DNA from: Bactrocera neohumeralis
Lineage: Eukaryota; Arthropoda; Insecta; Diptera; Tephritidae
DNA: 64,000 nt
Direction: 5' to 3'
NCBI RefSeq assembly: GCF_024586455.1
Contig: NW_026089624.1
Span: 11,127,341 to 11,191,340 of the forward strand
In this document: positions 10,701-20,326 of the stretch, one piece after another
Layout of the letters: each line of letters starts with the position of its first letter
Numbering within the stretch: position 1 is the first letter of the stretch
Notes under the pieces: model-generated
Databases searched by the model: none
What the model was told of the DNA's origin: nothing
What the model saw: only the letters and a program-made list of their open reading frames with translations
Position numbers and translations under genes: made by a program

Positions 10701-11767
10701 AGTTTCTTAAACGATCTTTGTGGACTATTTTGCCTGATTCTGTTTTACTGTGGAATGTCTGTTTTCCTTAAATATTTCTTCTTTGTACCTTTTTGAAAGT
10801 TTTGTTCCTAATCTTTTATTCTGTTTAACAAAAATTTTTTCTCCTGTTCTATAGTGAATAGTTTCTTTTCTATGTTTGTTATGATATTGCAGGTCCTTTT
10901 AATTTTTCTAGAACCTTCTTCATAGTTTCTTCTCTATTAGTGGCATTTGGGGTAGGTCTACCGAAGAATATGTCAACGGGTTTTTTTCCTGTAACAGAGT
11001 GAACAGAATAGTTGTATTCGTTTACAGACCATTCCATTAATTCGTCTAAATTTTTATCAGGGTGTTCCTGTTTTAAGCATCTCATAATTTCTGATATAGT
11101 TGAATGGAACCGTTCTATTTGTCCATTCACCTCGCTTTTATAGGGTGGTGCAGTGAATATTTTCATACTGAATTCATTTTCTAACATGAATTTTATTGGT
11201 TGAGAATTAAATGTCTTTTCGTTATCGAAAACTATAGCCTTCGGAACTCCAAAGTAAAATATTATTTCTCTTAAGGGTTTTTTTATACTGTCTATACTTT
11301 TCCCGTCTATTTTCTTTATAATGGCTAATTTGGAAAACTTGTCAATTGAAGCCAATACTTTATGTTTGTCTGTTGAGAAAATGTCTATGTAAAATGTCTA
11401 TGTGAATAGTATGGATATTCTGGTAAGGGTGTAGCTCCCAATTTTGCATTGTTTGGGTGACGATCATATTTATTTTCTTTACAAACTTTGCATAATTTTG
11501 TGATTTTTTTGATTTTTTTCGGCATAGGGGTGAAATAATATTTTTCCAAAATCTGTAGCTTATTTTCTTTTTCATTTCTGTGAGCACGATTATATTCCTC
11601 GATTACTATTTTATCTTGGGTCTTGGTATTAGTAATATCTTCGACTACTATTTGTGTCAAACGAATTTTGTAATTTGCGAAATGTAGAGGGTAGATTGAT
11701 TGGATTTTTGACATAATGGCCTCTGTTGTTTTTATACCATTAATTACCGATAGATTAAGATATTTAT
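10700..11767 (-). pseudogene. errantivirus integrase, end of pol
   Basis: From right to left: an HHCC-type zinc domain (AHRNEKENKLQILEKYYF, then CKVCKENKYDRHP) at 11445-11600, the core start IHTIHID near 11390 with the first catalytic Asp, a frameshift, then the main core at 10879-11355 with the second Asp (VFDNEKTF) and the Glu (NGQIERFHST). The C-terminal tail near 10740-10880 reads GEKIFVKQNKRLGTK. A 12-bp word, AAAATGTCTATG, is duplicated at about 11380-11403 by the frameshift. The N-terminal edge is cut by the piggyBac at 11768-11771, and pol resumes at 14508. Confidence 0.85.
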
Positions 11768-14511
11768 TTAACCCTATAACCGGCCAATTTTTTTTCGAGT
11801 AAAAAAAAATATTTTTTTATAGTTTTTGGCTAAATAAAACATAAGTTAATGTTAAAAGGTTAAAAAAAAATCTAAACTTTCCTTCCAGGTGAGAAAATAT
11901 GATGACCGCCAAAAGGCGGACCTGCCTGGTAACGTAATAAAAAACATTTATTAGAGGATGATTTTACTTGAAATTTTATTCAGTTCTTTTTATTGTTTTG
12001 ATGATAAATTTGAAAACATTTGTTATTGTTTGAGAGGCACAGATTTAATTTACACTTAGTACAATACATTTGTGTTTCGGAGTTACATCCCGGAAGTTTG
12101 CATACTTTTTTGCCGCTGCGGCTCAAAACGTCAGGCATATATCCATCAAAACGAATGTCATCGGGTGGATAATACGATTTCTTCAATTTTTGTATTTGTG
12201 GACTTTGGCTCTGAGGTCTACCGACAGCTCTTTTGGCGTAGGTCTCCTCATAACGACAAAGTACATCAGCCACTTCAATATGAAAATTTGGTAATTTTTT
12301 ATGATAAATATCTTTACAGTTAATTCCATGAAAACGCTGAAAAAGGAGGTATGAATTTACTATCGACATATCAATTAAGTGATAAAATAAACGCAAAGAC
12401 CATTTTTTGGTCTTAACTCTGATGTGATAGCGACCAAGTAAACTGTCCATCAAATCAACACCACCCATATGGCGGTTATATTCTTTAATTATATTAGGAC
12501 AGTCTACATCGACGTAGGACTTATTTTTCCGATCATAACGGCATATTTTTAAGGGTTGTGAATTGCTGTTTAGTGTTTTAAATGGCTTAATTCCAGCATA
12601 CGTGGATACCAGTCGTACATATTTTGTATCCTTCCATTGAACACAAGATATGTCTACTCCAAAGGCACGGCCAACAAACTCCTCTGAGTATCCACGTTCT
12701 TTATCTTTTTATTCCACTTCCTTTGTCAGCTTGCAGTTGGGTATTCTGTTAGATCGGACGGTTCCTAATGCATAAATTCCTCTGCTTCGTAAATAAACAA
12801 GAAGTGTCAGAGAGGTATAAAAATTATCAAAGTACAATATGTGGTTTTTGAAATCTGGAATTGTACTTGACAACCTTATGACTACATTGGCTGTTGATCC
12901 TAAATCAGGAGTATTGGGTATTACTTTATTATCGCCAGCTCCTTTGTATACTTCAAATCTGTACGAAAAGCCATTCGAGTCACAAAAAACAAAAAGTTTC
13001 ATGCCTATTTATGGGGCTTTGCGGCCATATATTGTCGAAATTTTGTCAACATTTTTGTTGAACACATTTGTTCATCAATGCACAACCGAGCTGTTTTTGG
13101 CACAGAATCAAATTGCATATTAAGTCTATCAATAAGTGAACGAATTTTATACAGTTCATCAAATCCTGCTTCCTGTGGTTTTTTAATTTTTTTTGTGTCA
13201 TTGAAGTGAAGATATTTACTGATTGAAAAGAACTGTTTGGAAGTCATTGCGTTTCTAACTGGCTCGAAAGAATGTTTGGACCAGTAACTCTCGACACTGG
13301 GATATCGGTACACAGACATATAAATCAAAATTCCGATATATTTTATTAAATCACACGATGTCAAAGTAAAGTTTGTAGAAACATCTTGCTGTTTTGCATA
13401 CAAATTGCTCTGATACACAATTTCATTTTGCAAGTCATCGTTGAAAAAATAATTAAAGCAACGGAATGGTGTGGTTAATTCTTTGAATTGTTGCGGCAAT
13501 TCCTTGTCTCCTTGAAAAACTACATCATTTTTTTCAAGTTCAAGAAATTTTTTTTCCATAAAATTTTTCTGAACTCTGGATTTTGGAGATAAATATCTTT
13601 TATATTTCCGCTAAACCCCCCCGCATTGGATACTACAGGACTTTCACCAGCTTCAGTTTCTGGTAGAGGGGATCGTGCCCTTTTCGTTTTTGTTTTTGTT
13701 TTCCCAGGTTTTGATGGTAAAGACTCGTCAGATTGCTCCACATTGTTATGCACTTCTGCCAGATGTTCTTCTGAGTTTCTAAAGATATTTTCAAAATCGT
13801 TGTTTTCTGCATTATCCCACTCTTTTTGAAATGTTGCAATATTTACGTTTGGTAATTGAAAGTCTGGGTCTTCCAAATCATCATTATCGTCGTCGAAATC
13901 GTCTTCTGAATCTGCGCCATCCACCGATTCAGCCATGAGTTCTTCAATTTCCTCATCCATTAATTTTGAGAAATCAAAATTTTTTCTTTGTGAAAACATT
14001 TTCAAACTGCTAATTGTTTCCCAGAATGTTTAAAACCCAAAAATGTTTAAAGAAAAATGAAATGATAAGGAAAATGGACTAGAGCCACGTGTATGCAAAA
14101 TTTGCTTTTAACCGGCAGATCCGCCTTTAGACGGTGTTGAATTTTCACCGGCTACAAACAAAGTTTTGCTAAAAACTTAACAACAAAGCACAAAACATAA
14201 AAGACTATATATTTACCTATATGTGAAAAATTTTGTTCACGCAAATCATGAATTTTAACGATTTTATACTATTTTAAAAACTCCTTTTGATACACAAATA
14301 ATTATTTTACACACTTTGTCAAAAAATTGACTTTAGCACTCAACGATTTGCAACCAAATGACGAATGCTTACTGTAATTCGTTTCAACAAGAGAATTGTG
14401 TTGTTGTCTGCTGATATTTACTGTTAGAACAGAGATTTGAAATATAAGAGCTGCATAGCAACATATTAATTATACACCGTCTAAAGGCAAGCTCGCCGGT
14501 TACAGGGTTAA
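11768..14511 (-). mobile_element. piggyBac-family transposon nested in errantivirus pol
   Basis: The element occupies 11772-14507 (2,736 bp) between TTAA duplications at 11768-11771 and 14508-14511. Its ends are CCCTATAACCGGCC and, inverted, CCCTGTAACCGGCG. Inside each end lies a further inverted motif, CCGCCAAAAGGCGGACCTGCC near 11908 (21 bases, given here only as a location) and a GGCAGATCCGCCTTTAGACGG-type block near 14115, typical of piggyBac subterminal repeats. The only gene is a minus-strand transposase. It lies between the RNase H and integrase parts of pol. Confidence 0.92.
11980..14005 (-). pseudogene. piggyBac-family transposase, few disabling changes
   Basis: It would cut and paste DNA at TTAA sites. 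The parts in order are an acidic N-terminus with a Lys/Arg-rich patch (13520-14005), the conserved middle (13005-13559) with CIDEQM carrying the first catalytic Asp, YFDNFYTS (12709-13002) with the second, and GGVDLMD (11980-12468) with the third. It ends in a Cys/His-rich domain, CKLPGCNSETQMYCTKCKL. Disabling changes seen: a frameshift near 13545, a frameshift with a stop at the PHKxG segment near 13005, and one in-frame stop at 12709-12711. All three catalytic residues and the C-terminal zinc domain remain, so decay is recent by the standards of this window. Confidence 0.9.
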
Positions 14512-16305
14512 AAGCGATTTTAGCGATTCTTCATTGTAGGTTGTTTCAGTTATTAGGTGCCTACGTAGGTACGTAGGGAAAACTATGTCGAATTTGTATG
14601 AATTTTTGGAATCTTCTGATATGAAAATTTGGTTTTTGAAGACATTAATGGGTATTTCTACTGAAGAAATTAAATTTTCGGAAGAGCTGGCACTACTGTG
14701 GACAGTCATTGAATTTAAATTAGCGATTGGTGGTCGTGAGAGTAGATCTGCGACGATGTTTGTGCTGCCTGGTTTATAAATGATTTCGTGATTATACTCG
14801 TATTCTTCCAATTGTGCTTTCCATCTTTTCATTTTTGCATTTGTATTTTTGTTGCTGAGAGCAAAGGTCAATGGTTGGTGATCAGTGTAAATCTTAACCT
14901 TTTTTGATCCGTATAGGAAGCATTTCTGGGACTGTAGAGCCCAAATTATTGCCAACATTTCTTTTTAATTGGTGGCAAAAGTTTCCTCTGCTCTGCTTAG
15001 AGTTCTTGACAGAAAGGATATTGGCCTACCGTCTTGGGAGAGTACGGCTCCTAAAGCGTAATTTGAAGCATCCGTGGTAAGCTCAAAAGCTTTTTCGAAA
15101 TCTGGATAGTGAAGTATAAAATCATCTGATGTCAAGCAATATTTCAGGTCTTTAAAAGCTTCTACTTGTTGTGCTGTTAAATTTAAAAGTGTATTTTTAG
15201 ACTGATTTTTGGAAACTCTTCCTAGCTCTTCTCTCAGTATTTCAGTCAGGGGTTTTGCAATTTGTGCATACGCTTTTATAAATCTGCGATAATGTCCCTT
15301 CATTCCTAAAAAGGAGCGTAAATCATGGACAGTTTTGGGCCGTGGAAAATTTATTATAGCTTCTATCTTTTTTTGTGTTGTGCGAATTCCATTTTGGCCA
15401 ACTATTAAACCGACAAATTCGATTTCCTTTTTGATAAATTCACATTTATCGAACTGTACCTTTAAATGCGCTTTTTCGAGAGTGTCAAATATAATTTTAA
15501 GACTTTTAAAATGATCTTCTTTACTTTTGCTAAAGATAATTATGTCGTCGACATAAACGTAGCACCGAACGCCGATGTGTTTTCGTAGCACATCGTCCAA
15601 AGTGCGTTGGAAAATGGCAGGCGCATTTCTTAAGCCGAATGGAAGTCGAGTAAATTCGAATTTCCCATTGGCAATGGAGAAGGCGGTATTCCCAATATCT
15701 GCTTCGTTAAGAGCAATCTGATGGAATCCACTTTTAGGGTCAATTGTAGAAAAATATTTATTTGATCCTAGATTAGTTAGAATAGTAGTAATATCTGGAA
15801 TGGGATATTTATCTGCTATGGTATCCTCGTTCAATTTACGATAGTCGATTACCATACGGAATTTTTTCAATCCTGAGGCGTCTTCTTTCTTCGGTACGAG
15901 CCATACCGGAGAATTGTAGGGAGATTTCGATGGTCGAATAATGCCATCTTTAAGTAATTCCTCAATTTGTTTGTCTATTTCTTTTTTTAAAGGCATTGGA
16001 TACGGGTAAGTTTTGGAGTATATTGGTCTATCGCTTTTAGTCTTAATTTCGGCTCTAACGTTCGTGACATATGTTAATTTTTTATCTGGTTCTGCAAATA
16101 GTGTTGGGCAAGAGTTAAAGAGTTGTTTTAAATTTTCGTTATCTTTGGAACTCAAATGATTTAGCCTTAATATAGTGTGCGCAATAGAATTCATTTCTAA
16201 CTGGTGGATGGGGTATTCGTATTTACTGAGTAATATAAAATAGTTCTCCTTAGTAAAAATTACTGCGTTTAAACTTTTCATTGTATCGTTACCTATTATG
16301 GCATC
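14508..16305 (-). pseudogene. errantivirus reverse transcriptase and RNase H
   Basis: The 438-codon frame at 14965-16281 carries a complete Ty3/gypsy RT: PVWLVPKK, FRMVIDYRKLN, YFSTIDPKSGFHQI (first catalytic Asp), LPFGLRNAPAIFQR and the YVDD catalytic box near residue 243. The connection domain follows with FLGMKGHYRRFI. RNase H starts with LTTDASNYALGAVLSQ and continues after one stop near 14963 (a Glu-to-stop change) as YTDHQPLTFALS. The C-terminal linker ends at the piggyBac insertion at 14508. Apart from that stop the RT-RNase H unit is open. Confidence 0.9.
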
Positions 16306-16601
16306 AAAGGTTCTTACTTGGGCAAAATGTGAAATTTTAAATTACCTATTTCATCACCGAAAACAGTGATATTAGCGTGATGAGTAATTTTGGCGGCTCC
16401 CCCAACCGAATTTGCAATGGAGGGTCTATTCGGAATGGGGTTCCTAATATAAGTTGGACTAATGTAATTTTTGTTCGATCCGGTATCTAATAAAATTTTT
16501 AGTTCATTGTCATTTTTCATTTTGAAACGATAGTATGATATTGTCACTAGGGGTTGCTTCGATCTCTTCTTGTTCTTCGTTGTATTCGTGTTGGTAGTCA
16601 T
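16306..16601 (-). pseudogene. errantivirus protease region
   Basis: The frame reads LKILLDTGSNKNYISP, the Asp-Thr-Gly active-site motif of a retropepsin, about 35 residues into the 95-codon open stretch. It overlaps the gag frame by about 90 bp in another register, as expected for ribosomal frameshifting between gag and pol. A frame break near 16305 separates it from RT. Confidence 0.8.
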
Positions 16602-17901
16602 GCGAGGACTCGTAGTACCCTTCAGGATATTCTAATATTTCCTTATCGTATTCTATTGGGTCAGTTTCTGTAACTTCTGTATTGTAGATCCGTTGCATTT
16701 TATTAGGAGTCTGTATTATCTGTGATGGTGGTCTCTTGCTAGGTTGATTATTACTAGCCCGCGCTAGTTCATCACTAAATGCCTGTGGTTTGTTACTGAA
16801 TGTTTGCTGCCTATTATTAAATGTTTGATTTTGTTGATACTGAGACCTATTCCGATAATTTACTTGCTTCGTTTGAAAAGAGCGATCAACTTCCATTGGT
16901 GTAGCAGGTTTTGGAGGAAGAGGTGGTCTAAAGTTTGGTTGCACTGTGACGTAGTGTCTGTTTTGTCCGTACTGTTGATACGAACTTGGTCTAGGGGATT
17001 GGTTGTGAACATTTGTAAGTTCTGGGTAAAATGGTCTTATTTGGGGTTTGAATGAGTATGACTTTGGTTGGTTGTGGCTAATAGGTTTGGTATTGGTCGG
17101 CAAGCGACTGATACTATTTGCATGGTTCGTCCTGTAATTCATGTTGCCTAATTTGAGACACATGTGGAGAGCCTGTGGTAAACTGGTGGGTTCCTTTACA
17201 CTTAACAGACTGGGTAAGGCACCATTCAGACCTCTTATAAATGTGTCGAGTGCCTTTTCTCTATATGTTGTTGTCATGGCATACAAAGCTTCTTCACCTA
17301 ACTCCAGGCAATCGATTTTGTCTAGGATAAGCGAGAGATATTGATAAACTTATTGGTAAAATTCTTCGACGGTGCTACCCCGTTGGGCAAGTGTTGGCAT
17401 TTCGTATTCCAACGTGCTAACGTCTCTCTTGTCTGAGTAATGTAGCATCAGACATTTTTTTATCTTACCCCAATTTAATGGGGTGCGGTAAGACTCAAGG
17501 GCCGTGTCAGCTTAGCCAACTATCTTGTGTCTTATTGTATGCAGGATAGCAAAATATTTTGGGGTGTTCTTATTCTGTCCGTACATTAATAATATTCTAT
17601 CTACCGATTTGCGTCATGAACTGAATTCTCCGTTTTTACCCGAAAATTCTCTTAAACATTTTACCACATCCGGAACTCTTTCGGATGCGTCCACGTTAAC
17701 GCTAAAATCTACAGGATGTTCAACTTCTTCTTCGGTTTGTGGGTGTAGTATGGCCGAAACTGTTTCCGATATTAACGATACTAGTTCTCTTTTTTGATTA
17801 GGGGTGAAAGTGGAAGGGATGTTAGGAGGGGAAACGTTGGTGCTGGATGAGTGCAGATTTAATTTCGACAATGTCGATGCTATTTGTTCTTCTTGACTCA
17901 T
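16510..17901 (-). pseudogene. errantivirus gag
   Basis: The N-terminal part (17614-17901) begins with a Met and reads into CLREFSGKNGEFS, the usual start of the capsid domain in this group. A Trp codon there is now TGA. Two or more further breaks lie between 17290 and 17610. The rest (16510-17286) reads EKALDTFIRGLNGALPSLL, the capsid C-terminal motif, then a Gln/Asn/Pro-rich tail with Arg patches. No CCHC knuckle is seen, as in other gypsy-group errantiviruses. The last ~90 bp overlap the protease frame. Confidence 0.85.
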
Positions 17902-17904
17902 TTT

Positions 17905-18779
17905 TGATTCACTACCTTTCTTTTACGTTTGAAAGATGAAAAATATGAACCTTTCTTTATAATTTATTAATATTATTTCTTCTAAAGTTTATCACTTGTT
18001 TACAAACTTGCTTAAGCCTTATTATACAAAAATTTTATTTTTAATAATTTTTTCTTATTTTATCTATTTAGTAAAAATCATTTTATTGATACGCTGACTT
18101 ACATTAATCCTAGCCGCTGCATTATGTCCTTAAATTGCTGAAGTTGATTGCTGGTTAACAATGCTGGTGAGGCTGATAAGTAGTAAATTTGTTGTCAACA
18201 CTGGGTCGATCAATGTTGATTGGTGGTTAACAACGCTGCTGGGGCTGATTAGTAGTAAACGGATTGATGATGTTGTTGTTTATTCGTTGCTCTTTAGTTT
18301 TATATTTGGATTTTTTTTCTTTTGAACTTATTTGCCTTATTTGCTCTTGGCAATTATTTGTTTATTCCTTTAGCACTGTTTGGTAGTGTATTTGAATTTT
18401 TAGTCCGACATTTGCAGCCTTAGAAATATTTTATTATTCTTTTATTTTTATTTTATTGTCTAATTTCATTGTAATTTTATTGTTACTCTTATTTATTTAA
18501 AAAAAATTTTTCACACGATTTTGATTAGAATTTTAATTTTTTTTTTTTTTTTTATTTTTGTTATTTTCCACTTTAAACTTTGTATGTCCATTTAATTCTT
18601 ATTGATTCTGTTAGTATTCTGGTTGGCGGGTCCGTGCAGACCGTCCTTTTCGTAAACAAGGATTATGTTATTACTAAGGGCCAACTACCAGAAGTTGTTT
18701 TGATAGGAAACGCGAATTTATTAGTTAATTCAAAATTGTTCACTGGTTTACGTCCGCGATTTTTAAACTAACTTTCGCG
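17905..18779 (-). other. errantivirus 5' leader
   Basis: This is non-coding sequence between the primer site and gag. It contains an imperfect duplication of about 80 bp (18136-18265) sharing TTGATTG.TGGTTAACAA, GCTG.T..GGCTGAT and AGTAGTAAA. Long T-runs lie at 18540-18556. In gypsy the equivalent leader carries Su(Hw) insulator repeats. Nothing here proves the same role. Confidence 0.6.
18136..18265. repeat. imperfect tandem repeat in errantivirus leader
   Basis: Two related units near 18138-18190 and 18208-18262 share GATTG(C/G)TGGTTAACAA, then CTG(G/C)T/TGGGGCTGAT and TAGTAGTAAA. They lie upstream of gag on the element's strand. Confidence 0.65.
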
Positions 18780-18797
18780 GTCCCTGCTCGGGCGCCA
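18780..18797 (-). other. primer-binding site, tRNA-Lys type
   Basis: On the element's strand the 18 bases directly after the 5' LTR start TGGCGCCC and end CAGGGAC. They match the complement of the 3' end of tRNA-Lys(UUU) at all but one position. This fixes the inner edge of the 5' LTR. Confidence 0.85.
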
Positions 18798-19091
18798 CAT
18801 AAAATAAAACATTAAGTTTTTATTTACAGCATTATGTGCTTACTTTGAGCTTTATTACAAAACTGAAAACTTAATTCTATTGTTGGTTATTATGAAGCTA
18901 AGCCCGAGCCCTGTAAGTGCCTAGTCATCAAAATTAGGTTTGCGCGTGTTTCGCTCAACTACCTGATAATTGGGAGAGCAGATGCGCGTGTAGCGCATTC
19001 CGTTAAGCTAAAAGTGTAATAGGAGTCTCAATTGTAAGTTGACTCCTAATTATGCAGACATTGATGTCAGCGAATTTATGTTGTGTTAACT
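18798..19091 (-). repeat. errantivirus 5' LTR
   Basis: It is the partner of 9041-9335. On the element's strand it begins AGTTAACACAAC and ends beside the primer site. The two LTRs differ by scattered substitutions and small indels, so the insertion is not very recent. Confidence 0.9.
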
Positions 19092-19756
19092 TATTCGAAA
19101 GAAAGTGAGTTCGGAACTGAGTCGGTTTATACATTTTGCATAGAACTAGGTCATCCCCTCTACTTTTGAGTAGAACTGGAAAACACCGGCGTAGCGCTTA
19201 AGAGTTCAGATGCGATATCCATCTGGAATTTTGTAAGTGGCATATGCTTGATGTTTGGATAACGATTTTGAGATGTCTTTGAAACATAAGCCAGGAATTG
19301 ATAACTACTGTGCTTACGCTCCAGTGAAATATTTTCATGTACCACTTATTGGAGCGATGTTTTACTTTATACAGCTCCATAAGCATATCGGAAAAATCAA
19401 TTCCTCCCATGTGTTTATTATATAATATTTGAAACAATACCCGGTCTCGGAACTTCAACAAATTTTTTTTCTTTCCCACGCTTACATGTCTCGATTGGTT
19501 TATCTCCCACTGCCTTATTATCAAGCCAGCACACTGCAGCAATGCCAAGATTAGCGACACATTTTATTTCATAGGATCCTCTGCCAAGCTTATTCAAATC
19601 TGATTCAGACCGTCCCGACGGAAAATATTCTTATTTATTTTAGGACCACAAGAAGGCTTACTGAAATGAACCAATTACCAAAATAGAGTTTGTAATTTTT
19701 AAAATTTTGTACTGCGGATGCTAAGTATAACACAATGTCCGATGATATGCCGAGTA
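19092..19756 (-). pseudogene. C-terminal part of a second, distinct piggyBac-like transposase
   Basis: The minus strand reads GISSDIVLYLA, NYKLYFGNWF and SLLVVLK (19640-19755; the second catalytic Asp of the usual YFDNWF is now Gly), and, after a frame change, NKHMGGIDFSDML with the third Asp, then KWYMKIFHW and NSWLMFQRH (19198-19410). It is clearly a different lineage from the transposase at 11980-14005. The N-terminal two thirds are missing: coding stops abruptly at 19756 against unrelated sequence. Its left terminus is probably the TTAA and CCC end at 8795-8799. Confidence 0.7.
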
Positions 19757-19989
19757 GGGTGGATCGATTCCGGACTTTTTTCGATTCGGGATTTCTAATA
19801 GTGCGGAAAAGTTGCCTTAGTACTTCCTGATTCCAATGCAACTTTTTGTTTTGAGATCGAATTGCATCTTCAACCGTTCTCGAGATACGAGCGAAAAGGC
19901 GGCGCGCCACAGCGCAAGGTGAAAATCGGCTTGCGGCCACACTTCTTGACGTTGATTTCGCCGAGTGCTATCACTCACATTCATTCACC
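19757..19989. other. unassigned sequence between piggyBac and mariner remnants
   Basis: No gene is recognised. The sequence is more G/C-rich than its surroundings (TTCTCGAGATACGAGCGAAAAGG, near 19873, is a location only). It may be a further repeat family. Confidence 0.3.
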
Positions 19990-20275
19990 TACGCCAAAGG
20001 ACACGTTCGGATAGGATAGTGGATTAACCACTCCCCGTATTTACCTGATATGACACCGTGCGACTTATTTCGCATTTCGGAAAATGCATTTGCCCATGAA
20101 AGGAAAGCGTTATGCAGACGTAGAGGCCATTCAAAGGCTTGCACCGGCATACTGGCGGCCATACCTGCCAACGAGCTAAAACACTCGTTCGACATGCTGT
20201 TGAACCGTGCAAAAAGCTGAATGAGACTCTTTCGAATAAAATTAATTGATTTTGCCGAAAAAACCATTTGTTCAC
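19990..20275 (+). pseudogene. mariner transposase C-terminal fragment
   Basis: It reads PYLPDMTPCDLF, including the last catalytic Asp region (SPDLAPCDF-like), and, after a frame change, an ACTGILAAIPANELKHSF and DMLLNRAKS ending near 20219. This is the typical C-terminus of one mariner subfamily. The sequence downstream (to 20326 and, beyond the LINE, from 22908) should hold the 3' end of the element. It may be the right half of the mariner whose left end is at 8645. Confidence 0.6.
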
Positions 20276-20326
20276 TAATTCGTTTCTACATATTTATTTT
20301 ATATGAAATAGAGCAATACTAACTTT

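Larger units (their letters stand above)
9041..19091 (-). mobile_element. errantivirus (gypsy group of Ty3/gypsy), minus strand, split by piggyBac
   Basis: The element is defined by ~295-bp LTRs (9041-9335 and 18798-19091), a tRNA-Lys-type primer site beside the 5' LTR, and a purine-rich tract (GGAGGGAGG) beside the 3' LTR. Reading right to left the order is gag, protease, RT, RNase H, integrase, env-like. About 7.3 kb remain after removing the 2.74-kb piggyBac at 11772-14507, a normal errantivirus length. The flanking 4-mers are TATA on the left and TATT on the right, a plausible 4-bp target duplication with one change. Every reading frame carries stops or frameshifts, so this copy is not functional. 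Confidence 0.85.

Noticed and set aside
18781..18797. Plus-strand GTCCCTGCTCGGGCGCCA as the 3' end of a tRNA gene
   Set aside because: It lies exactly beside the LTR and no tRNA body is present; it is the primer site of a minus-strand element.
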